Shown here one piece after another: positions 1-4,990 of a stretch of 5,029 nucleotides of DNA. Under the pieces are notes generated by a model. It searched no databases, was not told the DNA's origin, and was given only the letters and a program-made list of their open reading frames with translations. Positions within the stretch are counted from its first letter, which is position 1, and each line of letters begins with the position of its first letter. The DNA comes from an uncultured Faecalibacterium sp. (GTDB lineage Bacteria > Bacillota > Clostridia > Oscillospirales > Ruminococcaceae). The DNA is taken from contig CAMFSB010000151.1 of NCBI GenBank assembly GCA_945982465.1, positions 1 through 5,029 of the forward strand, given 5' to 3'. A program made the translations under genes and the position numbers.

Positions 1-702
1 CGCGGCCTGGCACACCTGGGCGTTGTACATCGTGTGGCGGCGGGCCATGGCCTGTACAAAGGCCGGGTACCGCCGGTACCTGGCCGCAAACGGAGCCATC
101 CGGGCGGGCGGCTTGAGATAGCCCGCGGGCTGGGTCAGCACCACCACGCTGCGGGTGCAGCCCAGCGCCCGTGCCTGTTGCAGCGGGATGCTGTCGGCCA
201 CGCCGCCGTCCAGATAGCGCTTGCCGTCCACCTCCACAATGCGGGACACCAGCGGCATCGACGCGCCGGCCCGCAGCAGCTCCATGCTGCGCACGGTGGC
301 CAGCTCGGTCAGGCGCGGATATTCGGCGCAGCCGGTCTCCACATTGGTGCAGGTGGCGTAAAACGCGATAGGCGACGCTTCAAAGGCCGCCACCTCAAAC
401 ACATCCAGCTTTTGCGGGATGTCGTAGTAGCAGAACTGCCGGCCCACCACGTCGCCCGTGGTCAGCAGGGAATACAGCCCCATAAAATGCCGGTCGCCGC
501 GGTATTTTTCGTAATAGCGGATGGTGCGCCCGGGCTGGTTGGAAACATAGCTGGCCCCGTGCAGCGCCCCGGCCGACGTGCCGATCACCACATCGGCCCA
601 CAGGCCGTTTTCCATCAGCACGTCCAGCACGCCGGCCGTGTACAGCCCGCGCATGGCGCCGCCTTCCAGCACCAGGCCCAGCTTTTCGCATGGCTGCAGC
701 AT
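1..702 (-). CDS. Patatin-like phospholipase family protein (3' end cut by window edge)
   Basis: This is a serine lipid acyl hydrolase of the bacterial patatin-like family (YjjU-like branch), probably cytoplasmic and acting on phospholipids or other acyl esters; the substrate cannot be read from the sequence. The 234 visible codons hold the oxyanion-hole glycine loop EGGAMRG (residues 13-19), the nucleophile elbow GTSAG (41-45, Ser43) and the catalytic DGG (Asp165), so the Ser-Asp dyad is intact. No signal peptide or membrane segment is seen. The frame is open to position 1, and the C-terminal part that YjjU-like proteins usually carry lies outside the window. The ATG at 702 is preceded by a GGGGTG ribosome site and lies only 3 nt after the thioesterase stop, so translation is probably coupled and both share the promoter at 1153-1181. 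Family assignment is firm; the biological role is open. Confidence 0.93.
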   Translation of the reverse strand, partial: MLQPCEKLGLVLEGGAMRGLYTAGVLDVLMENGLWADVVIGTSAGALHGASYVSNQPGRTIRYYEKYRGDRHFMGLYSLLTTGDVVGRQFCYYDIPQKLDVFEVAAFEASPIAFYATCTNVETGCAEYPRLTELATVRSMELLRAGASMPLVSRIVEVDGKRYLDGGVADSIPLQQARALGCTRSVVVLTQPAGYLKPPARMAPFAARYRRYPAFVQAMARRHTMYNAQVCQAA

Positions 703-705
703 GGC

Positions 706-1095
706 TCACCCCTGCCGCTTGGCCTGGGCCTTGGCGGTAAATTTGGCGTCGTTGATCACAAAACGCTCGTGCGTGCCGCCGCCCACCGGGCCTGCGTCGT
801 CGCACAGCGTTACCCGGAACACCAGCCTGCGGCCCTCCACGGCCACCAACTCGCTTTCACAGCGGACGGTCATGCCCACGGGGGTGGGGGCGGTGTGCTC
901 CAGCTCCAGCTTGGTACCCACGGTGCCGCAGCCCTCGTCCAGGTACGGGGCCACGCTCTGCCAGCAGGTGCGCTCGGCCAGCGCCACCAGCGCCGGCGTG
1001 GCAAATACGGGCAGGGTGCCGCTGCCCAGGGCGGCGGCGGTGTTTTCGGATGTAACGGGCTGCTGCGCAGCTCCCTTGATGCCAGCTTCCAGCAT
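706..1095 (-). CDS. FlK-type hotdog-fold acyl-CoA thioesterase
   Basis: A 129-residue single-domain thioesterase of the hotdog superfamily, closest in pattern to fluoroacetyl-CoA thioesterase FlK. The FlK catalytic triad Thr42-Glu50-His76 has counterparts at Thr33, Glu41 and His67 with the same 8- and 26-residue spacing, and the stretch LEHTAPTPVGM (65-75) is typical of the family. The expected reaction is hydrolysis of a short acyl-CoA; the substrate is unknown, and the position that would match FlK's gating Phe36 is Thr27, so fluoroacetyl-CoA specificity is unlikely. The start at 1095 is chosen because AGGAGGG (1103-1109) sits 7 nt upstream; the frame stays open to an ATG at 1164, but that start would overlap the -10 box and lacks a ribosome site. 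It is the first gene of a two-gene operon with the patatin-like gene. Confidence 0.9.
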   Translation of the reverse strand: MLEAGIKGAAQQPVTSENTAAALGSGTLPVFATPALVALAERTCWQSVAPYLDEGCGTVGTKLELEHTAPTPVGMTVRCESELVAVEGRRLVFRVTLCDDAGPVGGGTHERFVINDAKFTAKAQAKRQG

Positions 1096-1116
1096 AATAA
1101 TTCCCTCCTGCATTGG

Positions 1117-1132
1117 GCCGGGCGCGCCCGGC
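1117..1132. other. Perfect 16-bp GC palindrome in the thioesterase leader
   Basis: GCCGGGCGCGCCCGGC is a perfect palindrome lying between the predicted transcription start (about 1146) and the ribosome site (1103-1109). It could be a repressor operator just downstream of the promoter, or fold in RNA as a 6-bp stem with a CGCG loop next to the ribosome site. No regulator gene is adjacent, and in DNA this GC-rich a chance palindrome is possible. Confidence 0.45.
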
Positions 1133-1152
1133 GCGTGATCTGATATGGCGCC

Positions 1153-1181
1153 ATTGTAACACATTTGCCTCGCCTTGACAA
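1153..1181 (-). promoter_or_regulatory. Sigma-A promoter of the thioesterase-patatin operon
   Basis: Read on the minus strand: TTGTCA (1181-1176), a 17-nt spacer, and TACAAT (1158-1153). Each box differs from consensus at one position. Transcription should start near 1146, giving a leader of about 50 nt before the ATG at 1095. Confidence 0.85.
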
Positions 1182-1203
1182 ATACCCTTTAAAATAGTAG
1201 GCT
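1175..1203 (+). promoter_or_regulatory. Possible promoter of the azlC remnant, sharing the -35 region with the divergent operon
   Basis: A perfect TTGACA (1175-1180) is followed after 17 nt by TAGGCT (1198-1203), a poor -10 box keeping only the TA and final T. The -35 is the complement of the divergent operon's -35, shifted by one base. It may be a decayed promoter in front of a decayed gene. A short hairpin (CCGCC 1213-1217 with GGCGG 1224-1228) follows in the leader. Confidence 0.35.
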
Positions 1204-1262
1204 AATGCTCAGCCGCCCTGCGCGGCGGTAAGGTGATTGGATGGAAAAAGCGGGGGAGACCC

Positions 1263-1844
1263 ATGCGGGAGTTTCGGTTTGCGCTGCGCCGCACCGTGCC
1301 GGTGCTGTGCGGCTATGTTTTTTTGGGGCTGGCGTTCGGCCTGCTGCAGCAGCAGGCGGGGTCCGGCCCGCTGTGGGCGCTGGGGTCGGTGTGCGGCGCG
1401 GCGCTGGGGCAGGTGCTGCCCTTTGACCTGGCCGGCATCGACTACGCCATGACCGCCCTGTTCGTGACCATCCTCACCGAGCAGTGGCTCACTGCGGAGG
1501 ATCACTTCCCGGCGGTGTTTGGCCTGGGCTGCGGGGTGGTGTGCCTGTTGGTTCTTGGGCCGGACCGCTTTTGGGTCCCGGCGCTGGCCGCCCCCGCCGG
1601 CGGCGGAACGCCGGGCCGGGAGCTGGCGGCCCAGCCAAAGGCCCTGTACAAAACAAAAACCGCGCCCGTTTGCGCAAATGGCGGCCACAGGGCACGCCGC
1701 GCAAACGGGCGCGGTTGTTTTTTGGCGGGGCGGGCGGCTTACCCTTTCAGCTTCTGGTACGCCGTGCGGGGCGTGCCGTCGTCGGTCAGGATAGTGCCGC
1801 AGCGGGCAAAGCCGTTTTTGTCCAGCACATGCTGCATCACCTGA
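1263..1844 (+). pseudogene. azlC: azlC remnant (branched-chain amino-acid exporter subunit) with internal deletion and lost stop
   Basis: AzlC with AzlD forms an inner-membrane exporter of branched-chain amino acids. Residues 1-38 from the ATG at 1263 read as an AzlC N-terminus (FALRRTVPVLCGYVFLGLAF, first membrane segment). From residue 39 the sequence jumps straight to the C-terminal third (GSVCGAALGQVLPFD, IDYAMTALFV, EQWL, then a hydrophobic segment ending LLVLGPDRF near residue 103). Roughly 90-100 residues normally present between these are missing, in frame, near 1374-1385. After about 1600 the match fades, no stop occurs in any forward frame before the terminator at 1651-1723, and the frame closes only at a TGA at 1842-1844 inside the opposing GNAT gene. 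No azlD follows. GGGGGAG (1252-1258) supports the 1263 start; an in-frame GTG at 1233 is less likely. The product probably cannot transport. The functional limit is likely about 1600-1650. Confidence 0.75.
1651..1723. terminator. Bidirectional intrinsic terminator between azlC remnant and GNAT gene
   Basis: An 18-bp perfect inverted repeat (1658-1675 with 1699-1716) has T6 after it on the plus strand (1718-1723) and, on the minus strand, T5GT4 (complement of 1651-1659). The 23-nt loop can fold further (GGCG 1680-1683 with CGCC 1695-1698; GCC 1684-1686 with GGC 1691-1693), giving one long hairpin. It serves the converging azlC remnant and the acetyltransferase gene, whose stop lies 22 nt away. 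Confidence 0.9.
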
Positions 1845-2227
1845 TTGGCGGTATGGGTGTCGATGCGCAGGCTGTCGCAGTGCTCCATGGCCCAGGCCAG
1901 GACCCGGTCGGCCACATGGGTGCTTTCGGCAGCGGCCGCCAGCCGGTGGATGGTGCCGTAGGGGCGGGCATCGTCCAGCCAGGCGCCTTCGATGTGGGCA
2001 TAGGTGGGGTCGCTGCCCAGAATAAAGGCAAATGTGCCCTCCAGCTGGCCGTTGGTCATCACCACGAACTGCCGGTTGGCCAGAATATCCTCCTGCACCA
2101 GCGCTGCGTCCGGGTAGGTGTCGCCCCATTGGGTCGGGTTGCCCGCGGCCGCCATGGCGGCCCGTGCGCGCTGATAAATTTGCATGATCGCGTCCAGATC
2201 GGCCCGCGAAGCGCCTCGAATTGACAT
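1739..2227 (-). CDS. GNAT family N-acetyltransferase
   Basis: A 162-residue protein with the GNAT fold: an N-terminal strand and helix with DLDAIMQIY (10-18), the strand GTFAFIL (64-70), the core GTIHRLAAA (91-99), then RIDTHTANQVMQ (121-132) and NGFARCG (138-144), which mark the acetyl-CoA-binding C-terminal half. It should transfer an acetyl group from acetyl-CoA to an amine; the acceptor is unknown. The usual R/Q-x-x-G-x-G/A pyrophosphate loop is replaced by ESTHVADRVL (101-110); I recall clostridial relatives in which this loop is also poor in glycine, so this may be normal for the branch. The ATG at 2227 has GGTGA 6 nt upstream. It is monocistronic, ends in TAA before the terminator at 1651-1723, and is divergent from the GH53 gene. 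Confidence 0.9.
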   Translation of the reverse strand: MSIRGASRADLDAIMQIYQRARAAMAAAGNPTQWGDTYPDAALVQEDILANRQFVVMTNGQLEGTFAFILGSDPTYAHIEGAWLDDARPYGTIHRLAAAAESTHVADRVLAWAMEHCDSLRIDTHTANQVMQHVLDKNGFARCGTILTDDGTPRTAYQKLKG

Positions 2228-2293
2228 GATCGTTCACCATTGCTTTCCCAAGGTTTGCACGGCGCGCCGCCGGGCGGCCGTGTCTGCGCCCTT

Positions 2294-2322
2294 ATTATAC
2301 ACCCAAAACCACCCAAAAGGGA
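2294..2322 (-). promoter_or_regulatory. Putative promoter of the GNAT gene
   Basis: On the minus strand a perfect TATAAT (2299-2294) lies about 66 nt before the start codon. The hexamer 17 nt upstream is TCCCTT (2322-2317), a poor -35, so this promoter may be weak or need an activator. The spacer holds two copies of ACCCAAAA (plus strand 2301-2308 and 2311-2318), spaced one helical turn apart. Confidence 0.5.
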
Positions 2323-2340
2323 AATGCTTTTCGTGCATTT
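2322..2340. promoter_or_regulatory. Operator-like dyad upstream of the GNAT promoter
   Basis: AAATGC (2322-2327) and GCATTT (2335-2340) form a 6-bp inverted repeat with a 7-nt centre, abutting the -35 position of the GNAT promoter and lying some 80 nt upstream of the GH53 -35. The size and AT-rich arms fit a helix-turn-helix regulator site, but no cognate protein is seen in the window. Confidence 0.3.
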
Positions 2341-2418
2341 TGCCAACATTTATGCAATAACACCTGTGTGCGTTGTTTTTTGAACAGGGCCGACGCGGCA
2401 AAATTTGCGCGCCGGGTG

Positions 2419-2448
2419 TTGAAGCCGCCGGCGGGAACATGCTATACT
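2419..2448 (+). promoter_or_regulatory. Promoter of the GH53 gene
   Basis: TTGAAG (2419-2424), an 18-nt spacer and TATACT (2443-2448) with an extended -10 TG at 2440-2441. Transcription would start near 2455, giving a leader of about 45 nt. The spacer contains the 10-bp palindrome CCGCCGGCGG (2425-2434). Together with the GNAT promoter this accounts for most of the 273-nt gap between the two genes. Confidence 0.7.
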
Positions 2449-2500
2449 GAAAAAACGCCTGCGCGGCCAGCGCGGGCGGGGCAACAATGGGGGATTTGCG

Positions 2501-3616
2501 ATGGAACAGTGGATCAAGGGCATGGATGTATCATCCCTGCTGGAAGTGGAAGAATGCGGCGGCCGGTTTTTTGACGGCGACGCGCCCGGCGACGCGCTGC
2601 AGATCTTGCAGCGCTACGGCGCCAATCTGGTGCGGCTGCGGCTGTGGAACGACCCGTACACGGCCGGGGGCGAGCCGTACGGCGCGGGCACCTGCGACCT
2701 GCCCCGCATGATGGTGCTGGCGCGCCGCGCCAAAAACCTGGGCATCGGCTGGATGCTGGATCTGCAGTACAGCGATTTCTGGACCGACCCGGGCAAGCAA
2801 CTGCGGCCCAAGGCCTGGCAGGGGCTGACCGTCCGCCAGCTGGAACGGGCGGTGTACGATTATACGCTGGCCGTGATGCGGGTGCTGAAAGAGGCCAACC
2901 TGCTGCCGGAAATGGTGTCGGTGGGCAACGAGTTGTCCAACGGCCTGCTGTGGCCGGAGGGGCAGTACCCCCATTTTGACAACATCGCCCGCTTTTTGAG
3001 CGCGGGCATCCGGGCGGTGCGCCGGGTGGACCGGCACATCCCGGTGATGATCCATCTGGATAATGGCTGCCGCAACGGGCTGTTCCGCGATTGGTTCGAC
3101 CGGTATTTCGCGGCCGGCGGGGCGGATTTTGAGTACATCGGCATGAGCTACTATCCGTTCTGGCACGGCACGATGGAGCAGCTGCGCGACAACATGAACG
3201 ACCTGGCCGTCCGCTACCATAAAAATCTGATCGTCACCGAAACAGCGGCCGGCTTTACGCTGGAGGACTACCAGCAGTACGAAAAACTGCCCGCCGAACA
3301 GCGCACCGGCCCGGCGGCCAACCGCGAAACGGTGGAGCAGGTGCTGTACCCCATGACGCCGGAGGGCCAGTGCCGCTTTATGACCGAGCTGATGCAGACC
3401 ATCTGCCAGGTGCCCGAGCACCGCGGACGGGGCTTTGTGTACTGGGAGCCGGCCTGGCTGCCGGTGCCGGGCAGCCAGTGGGCCAACCAGACTGCCCGCG
3501 CCTACATGAATGAGACCCGGCCCGGCGGCAACGAGTGGGCCAACCAGACCCTGTTCGACTACGGCGGCCGCGCCCTGCCCGCGCTGCAGGTGATCCGCGA
3601 TTTCCGGCCGGAATAA
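2501..3616 (+). CDS. GH53 endo-beta-1,4-galactanase, apparently cytoplasmic
   Basis: Arabinogalactan endo-beta-1,4-galactosidase of glycoside hydrolase family 53 (clan GH-A, retaining), which cuts beta-1,4-galactan side chains of pectin. The single catalytic domain fills all 371 residues: KGMDVS (6-11), VRLRLWNDPY (44-53), YSDFWTDPGKQ (90-100), acid/base Glu144 in VGNEL, SYYPFWHG (216-223), nucleophile Glu247 in VTETA, and YWEPAW (314-319). There is no signal peptide, lipobox or cell-wall anchor: the fold begins at residue 5, so the protein should stay in the cytoplasm and act on imported oligosaccharides. The family's usual DFHYSD reads DLQYSD, with Gln89 at the His position. TGGGGGA (2488-2493 region) sits 7 nt before the ATG and supports the start. 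It is monocistronic; no transporter or regulator is adjacent. Confidence 0.94.
   Translation: MEQWIKGMDVSSLLEVEECGGRFFDGDAPGDALQILQRYGANLVRLRLWNDPYTAGGEPYGAGTCDLPRMMVLARRAKNLGIGWMLDLQYSDFWTDPGKQLRPKAWQGLTVRQLERAVYDYTLAVMRVLKEANLLPEMVSVGNELSNGLLWPEGQYPHFDNIARFLSAGIRAVRRVDRHIPVMIHLDNGCRNGLFRDWFDRYFAAGGADFEYIGMSYYPFWHGTMEQLRDNMNDLAVRYHKNLIVTETAAGFTLEDYQQYEKLPAEQRTGPAANRETVEQVLYPMTPEGQCRFMTELMQTICQVPEHRGRGFVYWEPAWLPVPGSQWANQTARAYMNETRPGGNEWANQTLFDYGGRALPALQVIRDFRPE
3477..3549 (+). repeat. 16-bp direct repeat inside the GH53 gene
   Basis: AGTGGGCCAACCAGAC occurs exactly at 3477-3492 and 3534-3549. The 57-nt period keeps frame (19 codons), so the protein carries WANQT twice, at residues 327-331 and 346-350. 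The second copy matches the GNEWANQ motif I expect at the family's C-terminus; the first may be a local copy. Confidence 0.7.
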
Positions 3617-3655
3617 GGCGGGGGCGGCCCGTGCAGAACGCATAGACGGAAAAGT

Positions 3656-3697
3656 GACCGCAGAGGGCAACGGAATGGGCCGGCTGCGGTCCTTTTT
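3656..3697 (+). terminator. Intrinsic terminator of the GH53 gene
   Basis: An 8-bp GC-rich stem (GACCGCAG 3656-3663 with CTGCGGTC 3684-3691) and a 20-nt loop are followed by C and T5 (3693-3697). It begins 40 nt after the GH53 stop codon. Confidence 0.8.
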
Positions 3698-3699
3698 GC

Positions 3700-3741
3700 A
3701 AACAAAAAGCCCTGCGCGTTCCACAGAATGCACAGGGCTTT
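3700..3741 (-). terminator. Intrinsic terminator of the tRNA-Arg gene
   Basis: The stem AAAGCCCTG (3706-3714) with CAGGGCTTT (3733-3741) gives, on the minus strand, a hairpin ending in a T5GT3 tract (complement of 3700-3708). Its outer base pair overlaps the last base of the tRNA CCA end, so processing and termination signals abut. It nearly touches the GH53 terminator and could also stop plus-strand readthrough. Confidence 0.8.
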
Positions 3742-3817
3742 GGTGCGACCGGGAGGATTCGAACCTCTGGCCTTCCGGGTCGGAGCCGAACGCTCTATCC
3801 AGCTGAGCTACGATCGC
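3741..3817 (-). tRNA. tRNA-Arg (anticodon CCG)
   Basis: A 77-nt cloverleaf with encoded CCA, reading arginine codon CGG. Acceptor stem GCGATCG with CGGTCGC (one T-G wobble), D-stem GCTC/GAGC, anticodon stem TTCGG/CCGGA with loop CTCCGAC (anticodon at plus 3781-3783), variable AGGCC, T-arm AGAGG-TTCGAAT-CCTCC, discriminator A. The outermost T-stem pair is an A-C mismatch; everything else is standard. It has its own promoter and terminator and lies downstream of coaX on the same strand. Confidence 0.96.
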
Positions 3818-3837
3818 ACGACCGGGATAACGGAGTT

Positions 3838-3866
3838 ATTATAGCAGACTTCTGCGCAAAATGCAA
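3838..3866 (-). promoter_or_regulatory. Promoter of the tRNA-Arg gene
   Basis: On the minus strand: TTGCAT (3866-3861), 17 nt, and a perfect TATAAT (3843-3838) preceded by an extended -10 TGC. The expected start near 3831 leaves a leader of about 14 nt before the mature tRNA 5' end. Confidence 0.75.
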
Positions 3867-3888
3867 TCGGAATGTTTGCGGATCTTCT

Positions 3889-3912
3889 GCCGGGGCGGCC
3901 GGATGCCCCGGC
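3889..3912. other. GC hairpin in the coaX-tRNA gap, no T-tract
   Basis: GCCGGGGC (3889-3896) pairs perfectly with GCCCCGGC (3905-3912) around an 8-nt loop. On the minus strand, downstream of coaX, it is followed by AGAAGATCC rather than T residues, so it is not a standard intrinsic terminator; it may stabilise the coaX mRNA end or pause polymerase. coaX transcripts may therefore read into tRNA-Arg and stop at its terminator. I see nothing else definite in 3867-4004. Confidence 0.4.
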
Positions 3913-4004
3913 CCGCCGCCAGGCAGGGTCCGCCGCAGCCCAAAGCAGCCGCCTGCGCACCTCATCGCCGGGGACAAAACGGCCGCGCAGCAGCGCACGG
4001 CGGG

Positions 4005-4778
4005 TCACTTCCGGTTGCGCTGCCAGATGCGGTACAGCCCGTCCAACACCAGGCTTTCCCGGTAAAGGATCGGCGTGGCGCAGGCATCGCGGACGCAGGC
4101 GGGCAGGCTGCCCGTGGCGTAAAACACAGTCTGCGGGCCAAGCTCGGCGCAAAAACGCGCGGCCAGCCCATCCAGCAGGCAGGCGGTGCCCAGGATCATG
4201 CCGCGCTCCAGGCAGACCTCGGTGCTGGTGCCCAGCACGCTGGCCGGCGCCCGGCGGGCCAGGTCGATCTGCGGCAGCTGCGCGGTGTTCTGCACCAGGC
4301 TGCGCAGCGCAAGCTGCGGGCCGGGCAGGATCACACCGCCCACCAGTTCCCGGCGGTCGTTTACCGCCATCACGGAGATGGCCGTGTCTGCATGGATGAC
4401 CACCAGCGGCGCGCGGCCCTCGTCCAGCGCCGCCACCGCACCGCACAAAAGCTCGGCGCCCAGCTGGGCGGGGTTGTCCAGCCGGAGTTTCAGGCCGCTT
4501 TTCAGCCCCGGCCCCACCGTGAGCACCCGCACCGGCGACAGCCGCCGCAGTGCTTCCAGCACGCGACTGGTCAGCATGGGCACCACGCTGCCCAGAATGG
4601 CGCCCTCGATCTGGCCGGGCGCGCAGCCGTACAGCGCCAGAAGCTCCCGGATCAGCAGGGCGTATTCATCCGCGGTCGCCAGCGGGTCGGAATGCAGGCA
4701 GCCGCAGAACTTCTGCCCGTCCGCTTCGTAGCCGCCGATGGTAAGGTTGGTGTTGCCGATGTTGACCGTCAGAACCAT
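4005..4778 (-). CDS. coaX: CoaX-family (type III pantothenate kinase) protein with altered active-site motifs
   Basis: Type III pantothenate kinases phosphorylate pantothenate with ATP, the first step of coenzyme A synthesis, in the cytoplasm. This 257-residue protein has normal family length and layout: NIGNTN (6-11), TADEYALLIRELL (35-47), GSVVPMLTS (63-71), VGPGLKSGL (88-96), NPAQLGAELL (102-111), GGVILPG, and TAQLP. Several expected catalytic residues differ: the Asp of DxGNT is Asn6, the Asp of GADR is Glu109 with Leu following in place of Arg, and the DFGTATT motif reads HADTAIS (129-135). The reading frame, ribosome site (AGGAGG 4787-4792, 8 nt before the ATG) and promoter are intact, so it looks expressed rather than decayed. 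It may be an active divergent enzyme, or a paralogue with changed or lost activity. The gene symbol denotes homology, not proven activity. Confidence 0.88.
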   Translation of the reverse strand: MVLTVNIGNTNLTIGGYEADGQKFCGCLHSDPLATADEYALLIRELLALYGCAPGQIEGAILGSVVPMLTSRVLEALRRLSPVRVLTVGPGLKSGLKLRLDNPAQLGAELLCGAVAALDEGRAPLVVIHADTAISVMAVNDRRELVGGVILPGPQLALRSLVQNTAQLPQIDLARRAPASVLGTSTEVCLERGMILGTACLLDGLAARFCAELGPQTVFYATGSLPACVRDACATPILYRESLVLDGLYRIWQRNRK

Positions 4779-4808
4779 ACGTTCGTCCTCCTATCCTATA
4801 TATATAGT

Positions 4809-4837
4809 ATTGTACCGTTGCCGTGCTGTTTGTGCAA
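4809..4837 (-). promoter_or_regulatory. Promoter of coaX
   Basis: On the minus strand: TTGCAC (4837-4832), 17 nt, TACAAT (4814-4809). The expected start near 4802 gives a leader of about 24 nt carrying the AGGAGG site. An alternating TA run (4798-4806) lies just after the -10 box. Confidence 0.75.
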
Positions 4838-4900
4838 GCGCTACCCGTAAGAAGAAGGAAAAGACACTGTTTTTTCTGCCGCAAAATTTGAATAAACGGG

Positions 4901-4928
4901 TTGACAAGGCGCGTTTTATGAGTATAAT
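4901..4928 (+). promoter_or_regulatory. Perfect-consensus sigma-A promoter, upstream of a tandem pair (P1)
   Basis: TTGACA (4901-4906), 16-nt spacer, TATAAT (4923-4928): both boxes match consensus exactly. No protein gene starts behind it in the window. With the second promoter 95 bp downstream it resembles the P1/P2 pair before Gram-positive rRNA operons. Confidence 0.85.
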
Positions 4929-4990
4929 ACACACTTGCGGCCGCTCATCGGCGCGTGTGGCAAAAGCTTTGAAGAAAATAATTCAAAAAA

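Noticed and set aside
34..1143. Long plus-strand open frame across the patatin and thioesterase genes
   Set aside because: Antisense shadow of two clearly recognised minus-strand genes; its Ala/Gly/His/Gln-rich translation has no family features.
1096..1164. N-terminal extension of the thioesterase to an ATG at 1164
   Set aside because: That ATG overlaps the -10 box of the predicted promoter, so it would lie upstream of the transcript start; the ATG at 1095 has a strong ribosome site.
2266..2278. GCCGCC-G-GGCGGC dyad in the GNAT leader, similar to CCGCCGGCGG in the GH53 promoter spacer and CCGCC-N6-GGCGG in the azlC leader
   Set aside because: A shared regulator site was considered, but spacing differs in each case and such GC dyads are expected by chance in this composition.
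2531..3733. 400-codon minus-strand open frame opposite GH53
   Set aside because: Complement of the well-supported GH53 gene; low-complexity Gln/His/Ala-rich product that spans the GH53 terminator.
3808..4008. A 66-codon minus-strand frame starting at a GTG that overlaps the coaX stop (GTGA)
   Set aside because: The overlap is attractive for translational coupling, but the ribosome site is weak, the protein is arginine-rich and unrecognised, and its last third is the tRNA-Arg promoter and leader. Conservation in relatives would be needed to accept it.
3861..4850. 329-codon plus-strand open frame opposite coaX
   Set aside because: Shadow of coaX in GC-rich DNA; it starts in the tRNA promoter and runs through the coaX promoter.
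4930..4959. Possible hairpin between P1 and P2 (CACAC with GTGTG around a GCGGCCGC site)
   Set aside because: Only five terminal pairs hold and no T-tract follows, so neither terminator nor attenuator can be claimed.
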